Assembly: GCF_015533855.1 (NCBI RefSeq)
Contig: NZ_AP024154.1
Span: forward strand, 995,001 to 1,059,000
DNA from: Echinicola sp. 20G
GTDB taxonomy: Bacteria; Bacteroidota; Bacteroidia; Cytophagales; Cyclobacteriaceae
Direction of reading: 5' to 3'
DNA length: 64,000 nt
Shown one piece after another: positions 26,870 through 36,141 of the stretch. Below the pieces are notes generated by a model. The model searched no databases. It saw only the letters and a program-made list of their open reading frames with translations, and was not told the origin of the DNA. Every line of letters starts with the position of its first letter. Within the stretch, counting starts at the first letter, position 1. The position numbers were made by a program, and so were the translations under genes.

Positions 26870-27483
26870 GATCGATACTTTAGCTGCATGACCACTCCAT
26901 ACACAATGTGAAGAACTCCAAAACCTATGGCCCAAAATAGCAGGCCAAAGCCTACAAAATAAGCAGCGAGCAAACCTAACACTATTTCGGCCAATCCCAA
27001 ACTTCTCACTTCACCCAAAGTATATTTGCTGGCATTGACCAAAGAAAGTCCATAGAAGATCAAGGTCAAAGGAGCAATCAAGCCAATCAAACCATGAGAA
27101 AGGAGAATCACACATAATATCCCTCCCGTTAGAATCGGAATAGCCAGGTTTATCAGGATGCGTTTAGTCTGATAGTCCCAAAGTTTCTGCTTTTTCTTTT
27201 GGGCGGTTCGCTTGGTAAACAACACGCCTGCCGCTATGGAACACAACAAAGTAACTGCCCCAATAACCATCAATTTCATGATGCTATCAGACGATATCAA
27301 TATCGTGTTATAATCCAAATCAACCTGTTCTACATAGACTGATTTGTAAGCGACAAAAGCCGCAATCAATGCAAATACACCAGCCGATATACCAGACATT
27401 CCACTCAGTGAAATAAACTTGGAAGACCGGTTCATGATATCTCTGATATCCTTTAAATCCTCAATGTATTTTTGCTGTTCCAT
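26866..27483 (-). CDS. Membrane protein coupled to winged-helix regulator
   Basis: The 205-residue protein has a short cytoplasmic N-terminus (MEQQKYIEDLKDIRDIMNRSS) and about five or six hydrophobic helices. No transporter or enzyme motif is recognised. Its stop codon overlaps the GTG of the regulator gene by 4 bp, suggesting stoichiometric coupling, for example a membrane protein that senses or sequesters the regulator (inference). The palindromic site at 27490-27508 begins 7 bp before its start codon. Confidence 0.8.
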   Translation of the reverse strand: MEQQKYIEDLKDIRDIMNRSSKFISLSGMSGISAGVFALIAAFVAYKSVYVEQVDLDYNTILISSDSIMKLMVIGAVTLLCSIAAGVLFTKRTAQKKKQKLWDYQTKRILINLAIPILTGGILCVILLSHGLIGLIAPLTLIFYGLSLVNASKYTLGEVRSLGLAEIVLGLLAAYFVGFGLLFWAIGFGVLHIVYGVVMQLKYRS

Positions 27484-27489
27484 AGAAAG

Positions 27490-27508
27490 TACTTTGAATT
27501 ACAAAGTA
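27490..27508. promoter_or_regulatory. Putative operator upstream of membrane protein-regulator pair
   Basis: TACTTTG-AATTA-CAAAGTA, a perfect 7+7 palindrome. It ends 7 bp before the start codon at 27483 and overlaps a TTACTTTG -7-like element on the minus strand, the right place for autorepression. See the matching site at 26545-26563. Confidence 0.7.
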
Positions 27509-27601
27509 AATATAGAACAGATATTTTTTAAAACAAATAAGTGATTTGTTAAAAAATTTAAATGGCTAAATCAAGGCTCAACCAACCTTAAGAAATGGAG
27601 C

Positions 27602-28729
27602 TTAGTCTTTCGACATGTGCTTTAGCACCTCCTCTATTGGCAAAGCTTTGACTTGATGCCCTTGGTGGCCAGTCATATCCTGCGCTGCAAAAAGTGAATT
27701 GATAATAGCCTCTTCTGTGGCCTCAATGGTAGCTAAGAACAAACCACTCATATAATCATTATTGATCATGCTTTGCTCCAACAGCTCTTTACCGGCTGAA
27801 TCATAAGGGATGCTCAGCCCCTCAGCCGTAGAGAAAGCCACTACATAATCTCCCGACCCATTGGAAGCAATTCCACCTGTCTTGGCCAATCCCATAATGG
27901 CCCTCTTGGCCATTCGTTTTAAGTTCCTCTCAAGAACTGGAGCATCAGTAGCCACGACGATCATGCAGGAACCATCTGCCGACTCCAACTGGTTTTTGAA
28001 AGCATATTGCCCATAGAGCTTGCCAAAGGGCATCCCATCTATTTGCAACACACCCCCAAAATTAGTCTGCACCAGCACTCCCACTGTATAACCCCCCAGC
28101 TCTTCAGGTAACTTTCTGGAAGATGTCCCAATACCTCCCTTAAACCCAAAACAAATCGTGCCCGTCCCAGCGCCCACATTACCTTCTTGCACCATTCCAG
28201 TTTTAGCAGACTGGATCGCTGCTACCACATCTTTCGGCTTGACATGGCGTCCCCTGATATCATTGAGATAACCATCATTGGTTTCTCCCACTACTACATT
28301 GACCGATCGCACATCGTCATTTTCCGGAAAAGAAAAAGTGTAATCAATTCCCCCTTCTATTCCTGCGGCCACGCTTAAGGTATTGGTCAGGATAATTGGC
28401 GTTTCAATATTTCCAAGTTCTTCTACCTGGGTAGTTCCTGCCAGTTTCCCAAAACCATTCCCCACATACACTGCTCCGGGGACTTTTTCTTGAAAAATAT
28501 TCCCGCCATGTGGCAAAATAGCTGTGACCCCAGTCCTTACACTATCACCCTTGATTAAAGTTTGATGTCCAACCTTAACACCTTGCACATCAGTAATGGC
28601 ATTCCATTGTCCAGGATGTAGCACACCAAACTCAAAACCATAGTCTCTCGCTCTTTTTTGACCAAACGCAGGGCTAACCAATAGGCTTCCGATTGCCATC
28701 AAGGCCAATATTCTTTTTAAAAAAATCAT
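27602..28729 (-). CDS. P1 family peptidase (DmpA-like)
   Basis: The 375-residue protein has a signal peptide (MIFLKRILALMAIGSLLVSPAFG-QK), so it is periplasmic or secreted. 'ITDVQGVKVGHQTL', 'RTGVTAILP' and 'GNVGAGTGTICFGFKGGIGTSSR' are landmarks of the DmpA/BapA/L-aminopeptidase D-Ala-esterase family. A self-cleaving Ser/Thr nucleophile would be expected near ASNGSGDYVVAFSTAEG. It hydrolyses amino acid amides or beta-peptides in characterised relatives. It appears to be a single gene. Confidence 0.92.
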   Translation of the reverse strand: MIFLKRILALMAIGSLLVSPAFGQKRARDYGFEFGVLHPGQWNAITDVQGVKVGHQTLIKGDSVRTGVTAILPHGGNIFQEKVPGAVYVGNGFGKLAGTTQVEELGNIETPIILTNTLSVAAGIEGGIDYTFSFPENDDVRSVNVVVGETNDGYLNDIRGRHVKPKDVVAAIQSAKTGMVQEGNVGAGTGTICFGFKGGIGTSSRKLPEELGGYTVGVLVQTNFGGVLQIDGMPFGKLYGQYAFKNQLESADGSCMIVVATDAPVLERNLKRMAKRAIMGLAKTGGIASNGSGDYVVAFSTAEGLSIPYDSAGKELLEQSMINNDYMSGLFLATIEATEEAIINSLFAAQDMTGHQGHQVKALPIEEVLKHMSKD

Positions 28730-28772
28730 TTTGTTATGGGGTTAGTGGTTAGTGTATACGCTCTATTAGCCC

Positions 28773-29240
28773 TTATTTTCCCAATATCCCTTTTAAATCT
28801 GCGGGAGAGTAATTAACAGATTTCAGGGTCTTGCGGTCCTCTTTTCTAAAAACCAAAAACAGATCTCCTTCTTGTTCATAGAAACATTCAACTCCTTGAG
28901 CCTGGTAATGGGACATGGTCGCTTCGGCTTCCTCCACGGATTTACAAGCCTTACTCATATTTGACCGCTGCACTTCATCAAAAAGCTCCTTGAACTTATC
29001 CGCCAGCCCAAACTCCAAAACGGCACCTGCCAATACATACTGTATGTCACATAAAGCATCTGCTACCTCCACAATGTCCTCATTCTTAATTCCTTCTTCC
29101 AGTTCCCTTAGCTCCTCAGCAATCAGGGAAACCCTTAGTTTGGACCGATTTTCACTCGGTATGGTCGGAGAAGATAAAATGGGATGCTTAAAGGTTTCAT
29201 GGAATGCTGCTACTGCGCTTAATGTTTTTGGATCTTTCAT
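28773..29240 (-). CDS. MazG-like all-alpha NTP pyrophosphohydrolase family protein
   Basis: The 155-residue soluble protein belongs to the all-alpha NTP-PPase superfamily: ELRELEEGIKNED followed by EVADALCDIQYVLAGA gives the EExxE-12-ExxD-like metal-binding acidic set. Residues after about 110 form an additional small beta domain ('GVECFYEQEGDLFLVFRKED'). It would hydrolyse a (d)NTP or a related nucleotide to the monophosphate. The ATG at 29240 (MKDPKTLSAV) is used because the 20-residue extension of the open frame is not family-like. Confidence 0.85.
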   Translation of the reverse strand: MKDPKTLSAVAAFHETFKHPILSSPTIPSENRSKLRVSLIAEELRELEEGIKNEDIVEVADALCDIQYVLAGAVLEFGLADKFKELFDEVQRSNMSKACKSVEEAEATMSHYQAQGVECFYEQEGDLFLVFRKEDRKTLKSVNYSPADLKGILGK

Positions 29241-29302
29241 AATTGTAAAACTGTCATTATTGATGGGAACGAAAAAAAGTGAAATAACATCCAAATACAA
29301 TA

Positions 29303-29327
29303 AAAGGCCAGAAAATTTCTGGCCTTT
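29303..29327. terminator. Hairpin terminator after lipoprotein gene
   Basis: AAAGGCCAGAAA / TTTCTGGCCTTT, a near-perfect palindrome with TTTTATTGTATTT following on the minus strand, 28 bp after the stop at 29355. Confidence 0.75.
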
Positions 29328-29354
29328 ATGACTTACTTGGTCTCAAATTAACTT

Positions 29355-30125
29355 TTATTGCTTTCTAAGCACCACGGCGCTTTCCAAGTTATTCTCCACT
29401 TTACTGTACAATACACCATTTCCATCAACATTTTCTGGACCTATCTCCACCGTACCATCAGCATTGGCATCCAATGCCGTAGTCATATCCACCCCTTCGA
29501 ACAAAGCTTCCATATCAAAAACAACAGACATATCTGTGTTTCCATCCACTTGATAACCATCGGTAGATTCAGCAGCAGCTCTAAGTTGCTTCTCAGCTGA
29601 CAACCACACTTTGGTCGGTTTGCCCTCCATTTCACCCATGATCAAAAGTGACTTGTTTTTCATTTCACTTTCAGCGCTTGCTTCAGAATGCTGATAAAGC
29701 TTAAAAATCACTTCAGTGTAATTTCCATTAGGAGTCTCTCCTTCGCCGATCACTTCAACCTTACTTTCTCCTTCTTCCACCAAGGAAAGACTTTTTTCCT
29801 TAGCTACTTCTGAACCCAATTCTGCACTCAAGTTGGTCAACAATGTACCATTCCCGATACTGATCCCTGCACTAATTTCTGCTTGAGACACATACTTCAT
29901 TTCCACATCCTTGGTTCCTACCTGAAAAGAAGTTACTGACATCGCCCCTACATCAACACGAGAATTTTCTGATGTGCTTCCTGCCTCTCCTTCAGCAGTA
30001 GATTTTAGCGTCACTTGGCTGTTACCTTCTTTTGGCATTTCTTCATCCTCGGAACAAGCCATCATCATCAACCCTAAGCTCAAGGGCATCATCCATTTTG
30101 CAATGTTTCTAGTTGAGTAATTCAT
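29355..30125 (-). CDS. Hypothetical lipoprotein
   Basis: The 256-residue protein has a lipoprotein signal with Cys24 in MMMACSEDEE. After a flexible acidic/Ser-Thr-rich linker the mature part reads as an all-beta domain of about 200 residues ('VDVGAMSVTSFQVGTKDVEMKYVSQAEISAG', 'SKVEVIGEGETPNGNYTEVIFKLYQH'), with a DANADGTVEIGPEN motif near the C-terminus that could bind calcium. The mixture of 'DxxxL' repeats resembles DUF4382-like Bacteroidota lipoproteins only loosely. Function unknown. Single gene with its own terminator. Confidence 0.8.
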   Translation of the reverse strand: MNYSTRNIAKWMMPLSLGLMMMACSEDEEMPKEGNSQVTLKSTAEGEAGSTSENSRVDVGAMSVTSFQVGTKDVEMKYVSQAEISAGISIGNGTLLTNLSAELGSEVAKEKSLSLVEEGESKVEVIGEGETPNGNYTEVIFKLYQHSEASAESEMKNKSLLIMGEMEGKPTKVWLSAEKQLRAAAESTDGYQVDGNTDMSVVFDMEALFEGVDMTTALDANADGTVEIGPENVDGNGVLYSKVENNLESAVVLRKQ

Positions 30126-30246
30126 AGTAATTAATTTGTTGGTTTAATTTCAATTCATTTACCAAACAAACAAAATGCCATAAATAGCAATCAACTTATT
30201 AATACTGTAAACAAACTGCATATAAACAATTCCTAACCCTTCAATA

Positions 30247-30287
30247 AAGCGAAAGCCAGGTTGGGAATCCCAACCTGGCTTTCGCTT
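30247..30287. terminator. Long perfect hairpin after superoxide dismutase gene
   Basis: A 19-bp perfect stem (30247-30265 with 30269-30287) and a 3-nt AAT loop, 24 bp after the sod stop. There is no clear U-run, so termination or 3'-end protection are both possible. Confidence 0.7.
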
Positions 30288-30310
30288 ACAATACTAAAAG
30301 ACGCTAAATT

Positions 30311-31087
30311 TTAAACTATAGAATTGAAGCGATCAGATATAACTCCCCAATTCAAAACATTCCACCAGTTAGAAACATACTTTCCTCTTTCATTTTGATA
30401 GTGCAGGTAATAGGCATGCTCCCATACATCTATCCCCATTAAAGGGATTCCTTGAAACTCAGAAATGTCCATCAAGGGATTATCTTGATTTGGAGTAGAT
30501 CCTACTTGCAACTTTTTGTTCTCATCAACTACCAACCATGCCCAGCCAGAACCAAATCTGCCTTTTGCGGCTCCTTCAAATTTCTCCACAAAAGCATCAA
30601 AACTCCCAAACGCTTCATCAATAGCTGATGCCAATTCACCCTCAGGCTTGCCACCACCTTCAGGAGACATGATGCTCCAGAAGAGTTCATGGTTATAGTG
30701 TCCTCCACCATTGTTTCTCATGGCAGTACTGTAGTTAGACACCTTCATAAGTACCTCTTCCAACGGTTTTTCCATATCTACCCCTTCTGCTTCACAGGCC
30801 GCCTTAAGTTTTTTGGCATAACCTGCAGCATGTTTGGTATAATGAATTTCCATGGTCATGGCATCTATATTAGGTTCTAAAGCAGCATAGTCATAAGCTA
30901 AGCCCGCCTGGGAAAAGCCTGTACTCAATTGTGCTACTTCTTCTTCCTCTTTTTCACTTGCACCACCACAAGCGGTTAGAAAAGCAGAGCCAACAGCGCT
31001 ACTTCCAATACCGACTGCCAAAGTGGCCTTGGTACTTTGTGTTATAAAAGTTCTTCTAGAAGGATTAAATGAAACTTTTTTCATCAT
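30311..31087 (-). CDS. Exported Fe/Mn superoxide dismutase
   Basis: Converts superoxide to peroxide and oxygen. The 258-residue protein differs from the usual cytoplasmic enzyme (about 200 residues) by an N-terminal extension with a Tat-like SRRTFITQ motif, a hydrophobic stretch and a lipobox-like LTAC40GG, then an acidic linker. The catalytic domain starts near residue 64 and keeps the metal ligands: His in [12 protein letters not shown], His in [13 protein letters not shown], and Asp and His in [12 protein letters not shown]. The enzyme is thus probably Tat-exported folded and membrane-tethered in the periplasm. Fe or Mn cannot be decided. Two ATGs (31087, 31084) are equally possible. Confidence 0.93.
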   Translation of the reverse strand: MMKKVSFNPSRRTFITQSTKATLAVGIGSSAVGSAFLTACGGASEKEEEEVAQLSTGFSQAGLAYDYAALEPNIDAMTMEIHYTKHAAGYAKKLKAACEAEGVDMEKPLEEVLMKVSNYSTAMRNNGGGHYNHELFWSIMSPEGGGKPEGELASAIDEAFGSFDAFVEKFEGAAKGRFGSGWAWLVVDENKKLQVGSTPNQDNPLMDISEFQGIPLMGIDVWEHAYYLHYQNERGKYVSNWWNVLNWGVISDRFNSIV

Positions 31088-31304
31088 ATTTAGAATTTTA
31101 TTTCGAAATTCATTTGCTATTTATAATTATTTCAATCAATAATTTTATGATTGATTATAAGCAAGGTAATTAAATCATTACTAAAATAAAACCAATAATC
31201 AGACATTGCGTCCGAATTAATGACAAGTTGGTTATGTTTGTAGGATAATCGGAAAATGGATTAGTTTTTGAATCCCCGATTTTACTCATTATTAATAGAA
31301 GTAA

Positions 31305-32078
31305 ATGGATTTATCATTTTATAAATATCAAGGAACGGGCAATGACTTTGTGATGATCGATGACCGTAACGAGCAATTTGATCATAAAAACCTGGAACTC
31401 GTCAGCCAACTTTGCGACCGAAAATTTGGAATAGGCTCTGATGGCCTTATCCTTATCCGCAACAAAGAGGGCTTTGATTTTGAAATGGTTTATTTCAATG
31501 CCGACGGTTCACAAAGCATGTGTGGTAACGGAGCGAGGTGCGCTGTAGCTTTTTCCAAGTTCTTGGGTATTATAGATGAACATACCAAATTTCTTGCCAT
31601 AGATGGCCCCCATGAAGCAAGCATCCGAAATGGCCTTGTAGAATTGGGCATGGGTGATGTACACAGTATCTCCAATGCCGACCAAGATTATTTCGTCAAT
31701 ACAGGATCACCTCACCATGTTCGTTTTGTGGATGATGTGGAGCAATATCCCGTGGTAAAAGAAGGGGCTTCCATTCGCTATAGTGAAGCCTACCAACCTT
31801 CTGGTACCAATGTAAACTTTGTTTCTACTTTGGCTGAAGATGAGATTTATGTGAGAACCTATGAAAGAGGTGTGGAAGATGAGACACTCTCTTGTGGTAC
31901 TGGAGTTACGGCATGTGCATTGGTCTACGGGTATCAAAACAAACTCAATCACGTGAAAATTAAAGCTTTGGGAGGAAACTTGTCAGTGAAATTTGCCGCA
32001 ACATCTGACGGTAGCTTCAAGGATATTTTGCTGATAGGCCCGGCGGAGCAGGTTTTTAAAGGAACCATTAAAATTTAA
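31305..32078 (+). CDS. dapF: Diaminopimelate epimerase
   Basis: Interconverts LL- and meso-diaminopimelate for lysine and peptidoglycan. The 257-residue protein has both catalytic cysteines in the standard contexts: SMCGNGARC (about residue 67) and LSCGTGVTAC (about residue 197). The start MDLSFYKYQGTGNDFVMIDD matches the family. It lies upstream of secA after a 111-bp gap. A TATGTTTG -7-like element at 31233-31240 could be its promoter, with TTG 24 bp further upstream, slightly too far. Confidence 0.97.
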   Translation: MDLSFYKYQGTGNDFVMIDDRNEQFDHKNLELVSQLCDRKFGIGSDGLILIRNKEGFDFEMVYFNADGSQSMCGNGARCAVAFSKFLGIIDEHTKFLAIDGPHEASIRNGLVELGMGDVHSISNADQDYFVNTGSPHHVRFVDDVEQYPVVKEGASIRYSEAYQPSGTNVNFVSTLAEDEIYVRTYERGVEDETLSCGTGVTACALVYGYQNKLNHVKIKALGGNLSVKFAATSDGSFKDILLIGPAEQVFKGTIKI

Positions 32079-32189
32079 GCAAAAACACAAAACAATAAAT
32101 TGGTAGAAACCAGCCAATCAAGCTGCCAAAAACTACCGATTGTTATAAAAAGAAAGTAATTTTAAGCCCTATTACAATACACAATTCAT

Positions 32190-35100
32190 ATGTTAGACAT
32201 GATTGCAAAAGGTCTGGCCAAAGTCTTCGGGACCAAGTCAGATAGAGATATAAAAGAATTGCTTCCCTATGTGGATAAAATCAATGCTGAATTTAAGCAG
32301 CTGTCCTCCATTTCCGATGAGGAGCTGAGAGCAAAAACCATTGAAATCAAAGGTACCATTAACACTGAACTAAAAACCTTTGATGACAACATTGCCTCAC
32401 TAAAAGCTGAAATTGATGCATTGGCGGCCGATAAGGTACATGAAAAGGATGCCCTTTTTACCCAAATCGACAATGTAGAAAAAGACCGTAATGAAGCCTT
32501 GGAAGTGGTATTGGAAAAAGTACTGCCCAAGGCTTTTGCTGTTGTAAAAGAAACCGCCAGAAGATTCAAAGAAAATGGCCAGTTGAAGGTCAAGGCCAAT
32601 GATTATGACCGTGAACTTTCAGCCAGAAAAGACAATGTAGAGCTCAGTGGTGAAGAGGCCATTTGGCACAATTCCTGGAACGCAGCTGGCAATGAGATCA
32701 CATGGGACATGCTCCACTACGATGTGCAGCTGATCGGTGGTATTGCACTTCACAAAGGGAAAATTTCAGAAATGGCCACTGGTGAAGGTAAGACTTTGGT
32801 TTCCACCCTTCCAGCCTACCTAAATGCCTTGGCAGGAAGAGGTGTACACATTGTGACTGTCAACGACTACTTGGCCAAAAGGGATAGTGAGTGGAATGCT
32901 CCTCTGTTCGAGTTCCACGGCCTGAGAGTAGACTGTATCGACAAATACCAGCCCAACTCTGCCGGAAGAAGAAAAGCCTATAATTCCGATATCGTCTATG
33001 GTACCAACAATGAATTTGGCTTTGACTACCTAAGAGATAATATGTCCAGAAATGCCGATGATCTGGTTCAGGGCAAGCACCATTTTGCCATGATTGATGA
33101 GGTCGATTCTGTATTGATTGATGATGCCAGAACACCATTGATCATTTCAGGACCTATCCCTAGAGGTGATGAGCATGAGTTTTACGAAATGAAGCCAAGG
33201 GTTTCTACCTTGGTGGACGAACAAAGAAAATTGATTCAAGGCTATCTTACCGAAGGTAAAAAGCTTATTGCTGCCGGAAACCAAAAAGAAGGTGGTTTGG
33301 CTCTTTTCCGGGCTTATCGCGGCATGCCCAAATACAAGCCTTTGATCAAGTACCTTTCCGAGCCTGGTATCCGGGTAATTCTCCAAAAAACGGAGAACTA
33401 CTATTTGCAGGACAATAAAAGAATGATGCCAGAAGCGGATGAACCGCTTTTGTTTACCATTGACGAGAAAACCAATACGGTTGACCTTACTGACAATGGT
33501 ATTGAAGTTATCACCAAGAAAAACGAAGACTCCGGTTTCTTCATTCTTCCAGATATCGGCACAGAAATCGCCGAAATGGAAAAAGATGAATCCATTGATG
33601 ATAAGGAAAAGCTGATTCGCAAAGAAGAAATCATCAAGGATTATGGTGTAAAAGCCCAAAGGATTCATACCGTAAACCAATTGTTGAAGGCTTATTGTAT
33701 GTTTGAAAAGGACACCGAATATATCTTGGTGGATGGCAAGGTAAAAATTGTCGACGAACAGACAGGCCGTGTCATGGAAGGCAGAAGGTACTCTGATGGA
33801 CTTCACCAAGCCATTGAAGCCAAAGAAAATGTGAAGGTAGAGGATGCTACCCAAACTTATGCTACCATCACCTTACAGAACTACTTCAGGATGTACCACA
33901 AACTATCTGGTATGACAGGTACTGCAGAAACTGAAGCAGGTGAGTTTTGGGAAATCTATAAATTGGATGTAGTTGTTATCCCTACCAACAAACCAATCCA
34001 AAGGGATGACAGGGAAGATAAAGTATACAAAACAGTTCGCGAGAAATTCAATGCTGTAGTAGACGAAATCAATGAACTGACAGACGCAGGAAGGCCAGTA
34101 TTAGTGGGTACTACATCCGTGGAAATCTCCGAGGTACTCAGCAGAATGCTGACTTTGAAGAAAATCAAACACCAGGTATTGAATGCCAAGCAGCACGCCA
34201 AAGAAGCGGAAGTAGTTGCCGAAGCAGGAAAGCCAGGAACAGTGACCATTGCCACCAACATGGCCGGTCGTGGTACGGATATTAAATTGACTCCAGAAGC
34301 CAAAAAAGCAGGTGGTCTTGCCATCATTGGTACAGAAAGACACGAATCCAGAAGGGTCGATAGACAGCTTAGAGGTCGTGCAGGACGTCAAGGAGATGTG
34401 GGTTCTTCCCAATTCTTCGTGTCTTTGGAAGATAACCTTATGCGTCTCTTTGGCTCTGACAGAATTGCCAAATTGATGGATAGAATGGGACTGGAAGAAG
34501 GAGAAGTGATCCAGCATAGCATGATCACCAAATCCATCGAACGAGCCCAAAGAAAAGTTGAGGAAAACAACTTTGGTGTTCGTAAGCGCCTGTTGGAATA
34601 TGATGATGTTATGAACTCCCAAAGAGAGGTAGTTTATAAGCGGAGAAAAAATGCGCTTATGGGCGAACGTCTTGAGTTGGATATTCTGAACGTAATGTTT
34701 GATGTTTGTGAAGGCATCATCGAAATGGCCAAGAGCACAGAAGACATAGAGAACCTTCGAATGAATATCTATAGTTCTTTAGGCATTGACCATAAGTTCA
34801 GTGAAGAAGATATCAAATCCAAGGATGCCGCAGTGCTTACACAAGAGCTGTTTGATGCTTCTTACCAAAACTATGTCACCAAAAACATGCGCGTAATCGA
34901 ACGTGCCATGCCAGTTTTGAAGGATGTTTATGAAAACAGGGGAGCCACTGTCAAAGAGATCATGGTGCCGATTACTGATGGTATCAAACAAATCGGTGTG
35001 GTCATCAATCTGGAATCCACTATCTCTAATGAAGGAAGAGATTTGATTCGTGCCATTGAGAAAAATGTGACCTTGGCAATCATTGACCAAAACTGGAAAG

Positions 35101-35573
35101 AGCACCTAAGAGATATGGATGATCTGAAGCAGTCGGTGCAAAATGCCGTTTACGAACAGAAAGATCCGTTATTGATCTACAAATTTGAAGCATTCGAAAT
35201 GTTCAAACGATTTGTAGGCAAACTAAATGAGGATGTCATTTCTTTCTTGGCCAAGGCTGAATTGCCACAGCAAAACCCTGATCAGGTGAGAGCTGCCCAA
35301 GCGCAAAGACAACCTGAACCTAAAGTTCAAGCTTCCAAAGAAGACGCCAACAGTACTTTAAATCCTCACGCCAACCGGGCCGCAGCAGCTGCTGCCGCTG
35401 CAAACAGAGGAGCTGAAAAACAAGTGGTCGCTCCAAGAAAATCTGAAAAGGCATATGGTAGAAATGACCGTGTTTCTGTGCAGTACCCTAATGGAAACGT
35501 GAAAAAAGATGTAAAATATAAAAGTGTTGAGCAGGACATCGTTTCTGGCAAGTGTATTGTTATAGAAGACTAA
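32190..35573 (+). CDS. secA: Preprotein translocase ATPase SecA
   Basis: ATP-driven motor of the Sec export pathway. The 1127-residue protein carries MATGEGKTLVSTLPAYLNAL (Walker A), the DEVDS DEAD-box-like motif in MIDEVDSVLIDDARTPLIISGP, TNMAGRGTDIKL and GRAGRQGDVGSSQFFVSLED of motor domain 2. It is longer than the about 900 residues of E. coli SecA, with an N-terminal insertion (about residues 55-150) and enlarged linkers, as in other Bacteroidota. The usual C-terminal zinc-binding CxCxSGxxxxxCH is absent; the tail is Ala-rich (about 1060-1085), then ends in a basic NDRVSVQYPNGNVKKDVKYK stretch. Confidence 0.98.
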   Translation: MLDMIAKGLAKVFGTKSDRDIKELLPYVDKINAEFKQLSSISDEELRAKTIEIKGTINTELKTFDDNIASLKAEIDALAADKVHEKDALFTQIDNVEKDRNEALEVVLEKVLPKAFAVVKETARRFKENGQLKVKANDYDRELSARKDNVELSGEEAIWHNSWNAAGNEITWDMLHYDVQLIGGIALHKGKISEMATGEGKTLVSTLPAYLNALAGRGVHIVTVNDYLAKRDSEWNAPLFEFHGLRVDCIDKYQPNSAGRRKAYNSDIVYGTNNEFGFDYLRDNMSRNADDLVQGKHHFAMIDEVDSVLIDDARTPLIISGPIPRGDEHEFYEMKPRVSTLVDEQRKLIQGYLTEGKKLIAAGNQKEGGLALFRAYRGMPKYKPLIKYLSEPGIRVILQKTENYYLQDNKRMMPEADEPLLFTIDEKTNTVDLTDNGIEVITKKNEDSGFFILPDIGTEIAEMEKDESIDDKEKLIRKEEIIKDYGVKAQRIHTVNQLLKAYCMFEKDTEYILVDGKVKIVDEQTGRVMEGRRYSDGLHQAIEAKENVKVEDATQTYATITLQNYFRMYHKLSGMTGTAETEAGEFWEIYKLDVVVIPTNKPIQRDDREDKVYKTVREKFNAVVDEINELTDAGRPVLVGTTSVEISEVLSRMLTLKKIKHQVLNAKQHAKEAEVVAEAGKPGTVTIATNMAGRGTDIKLTPEAKKAGGLAIIGTERHESRRVDRQLRGRAGRQGDVGSSQFFVSLEDNLMRLFGSDRIAKLMDRMGLEEGEVIQHSMITKSIERAQRKVEENNFGVRKRLLEYDDVMNSQREVVYKRRKNALMGERLELDILNVMFDVCEGIIEMAKSTEDIENLRMNIYSSLGIDHKFSEEDIKSKDAAVLTQELFDASYQNYVTKNMRVIERAMPVLKDVYENRGATVKEIMVPITDGIKQIGVVINLESTISNEGRDLIRAIEKNVTLAIIDQNWKEHLRDMDDLKQSVQNAVYEQKDPLLIYKFEAFEMFKRFVGKLNEDVISFLAKAELPQQNPDQVRAAQAQRQPEPKVQASKEDANSTLNPHANRAAAAAAAANRGAEKQVVAPRKSEKAYGRNDRVSVQYPNGNVKKDVKYKSVEQDIVSGKCIVIED

Positions 35574-35582
35574 AAACAATAA

Positions 35583-36140
35583 ATGATGAAGCAGACTTTT
35601 TCCCTATTGCTATCGGTTTTACTCCTTGCGAGTTGTGCCGGTAGTGGCAAAATGAGCAAATCGGCAGCCGCTTATAACAACTACAGTGAAGACCTCTCTT
35701 ATACAAGAGTGACTTTTCCTGATTTGCCTGAAGCAAATCAATTGGAGCCCGTAAAAAATAACGGGCCTGTTAGTGCCGATGCCGGTGATCCAGTGGATGC
35801 TGATCTGGCAATAGCACTTGACAATTTTGCCCAGAAAAATGCGGACAGGGAAGTTTACAATGGCTTCACCATTTTAGTTTATAGCGGTATCGATAGGGAC
35901 GAAGCATTCAAAGCAAGAAACCAGCTTTACAATACCCTGCCTACACAAATCAAGGCAGAAATGGAATATGAACAACCTCGATATTTGGTCAAAGTAGGTC
36001 AATACATCAACCGCATAGAGGCTCAATCATTGTTTCATACCATCAAAAAAGACTTCCCGGGAGCCAGAATAATTCAACAACGCTTTGGAAAAGAAACCGA
36101 AGAGGATGAAGAAATTGATGCAGAAGTAGGAACCAACTAG
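35583..36140 (+). CDS. SPOR-like domain lipoprotein
   Basis: The 185-residue product has a lipoprotein signal (MKQTFSLLLSVLLLASC, Cys18-19). Residues about 95-170 ('YNGFTILVYSGIDRDEAFKARNQLYN', 'RYLVKVGQYINRIEAQSLFHTIKKDFPGARII') read like the two beta-alpha-beta halves of a SPOR domain, which binds denuded peptidoglycan at division sites. The C-terminus is acidic. It starts 9 bp after secA and stops 1 bp before the M20 gene, so the three are probably one operon. Confidence 0.8.
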   Translation: MMKQTFSLLLSVLLLASCAGSGKMSKSAAAYNNYSEDLSYTRVTFPDLPEANQLEPVKNNGPVSADAGDPVDADLAIALDNFAQKNADREVYNGFTILVYSGIDRDEAFKARNQLYNTLPTQIKAEMEYEQPRYLVKVGQYINRIEAQSLFHTIKKDFPGARIIQQRFGKETEEDEEIDAEVGTN

Positions 36141-36141
36141 T

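Noticed and set aside
26870..26935. Longer N-terminus for the winged-helix regulator
   Set aside because: It would overlap the membrane-protein gene by 70 bp and adds Cys/Trp/His-rich residues unlike regulator families; the GTGA overlap start explains the frame.
27532..27550. AACAAAT/ATTTGTT hairpin as terminator after the P1 peptidase region
   Set aside because: It lies upstream of the P1 stop's downstream side for no clear gene, has a weak AT stem and no proper U-run.
33147..33854. 235-codon minus-strand ORF inside secA
   Set aside because: Antisense shadow of highly conserved SecA motor sequence.
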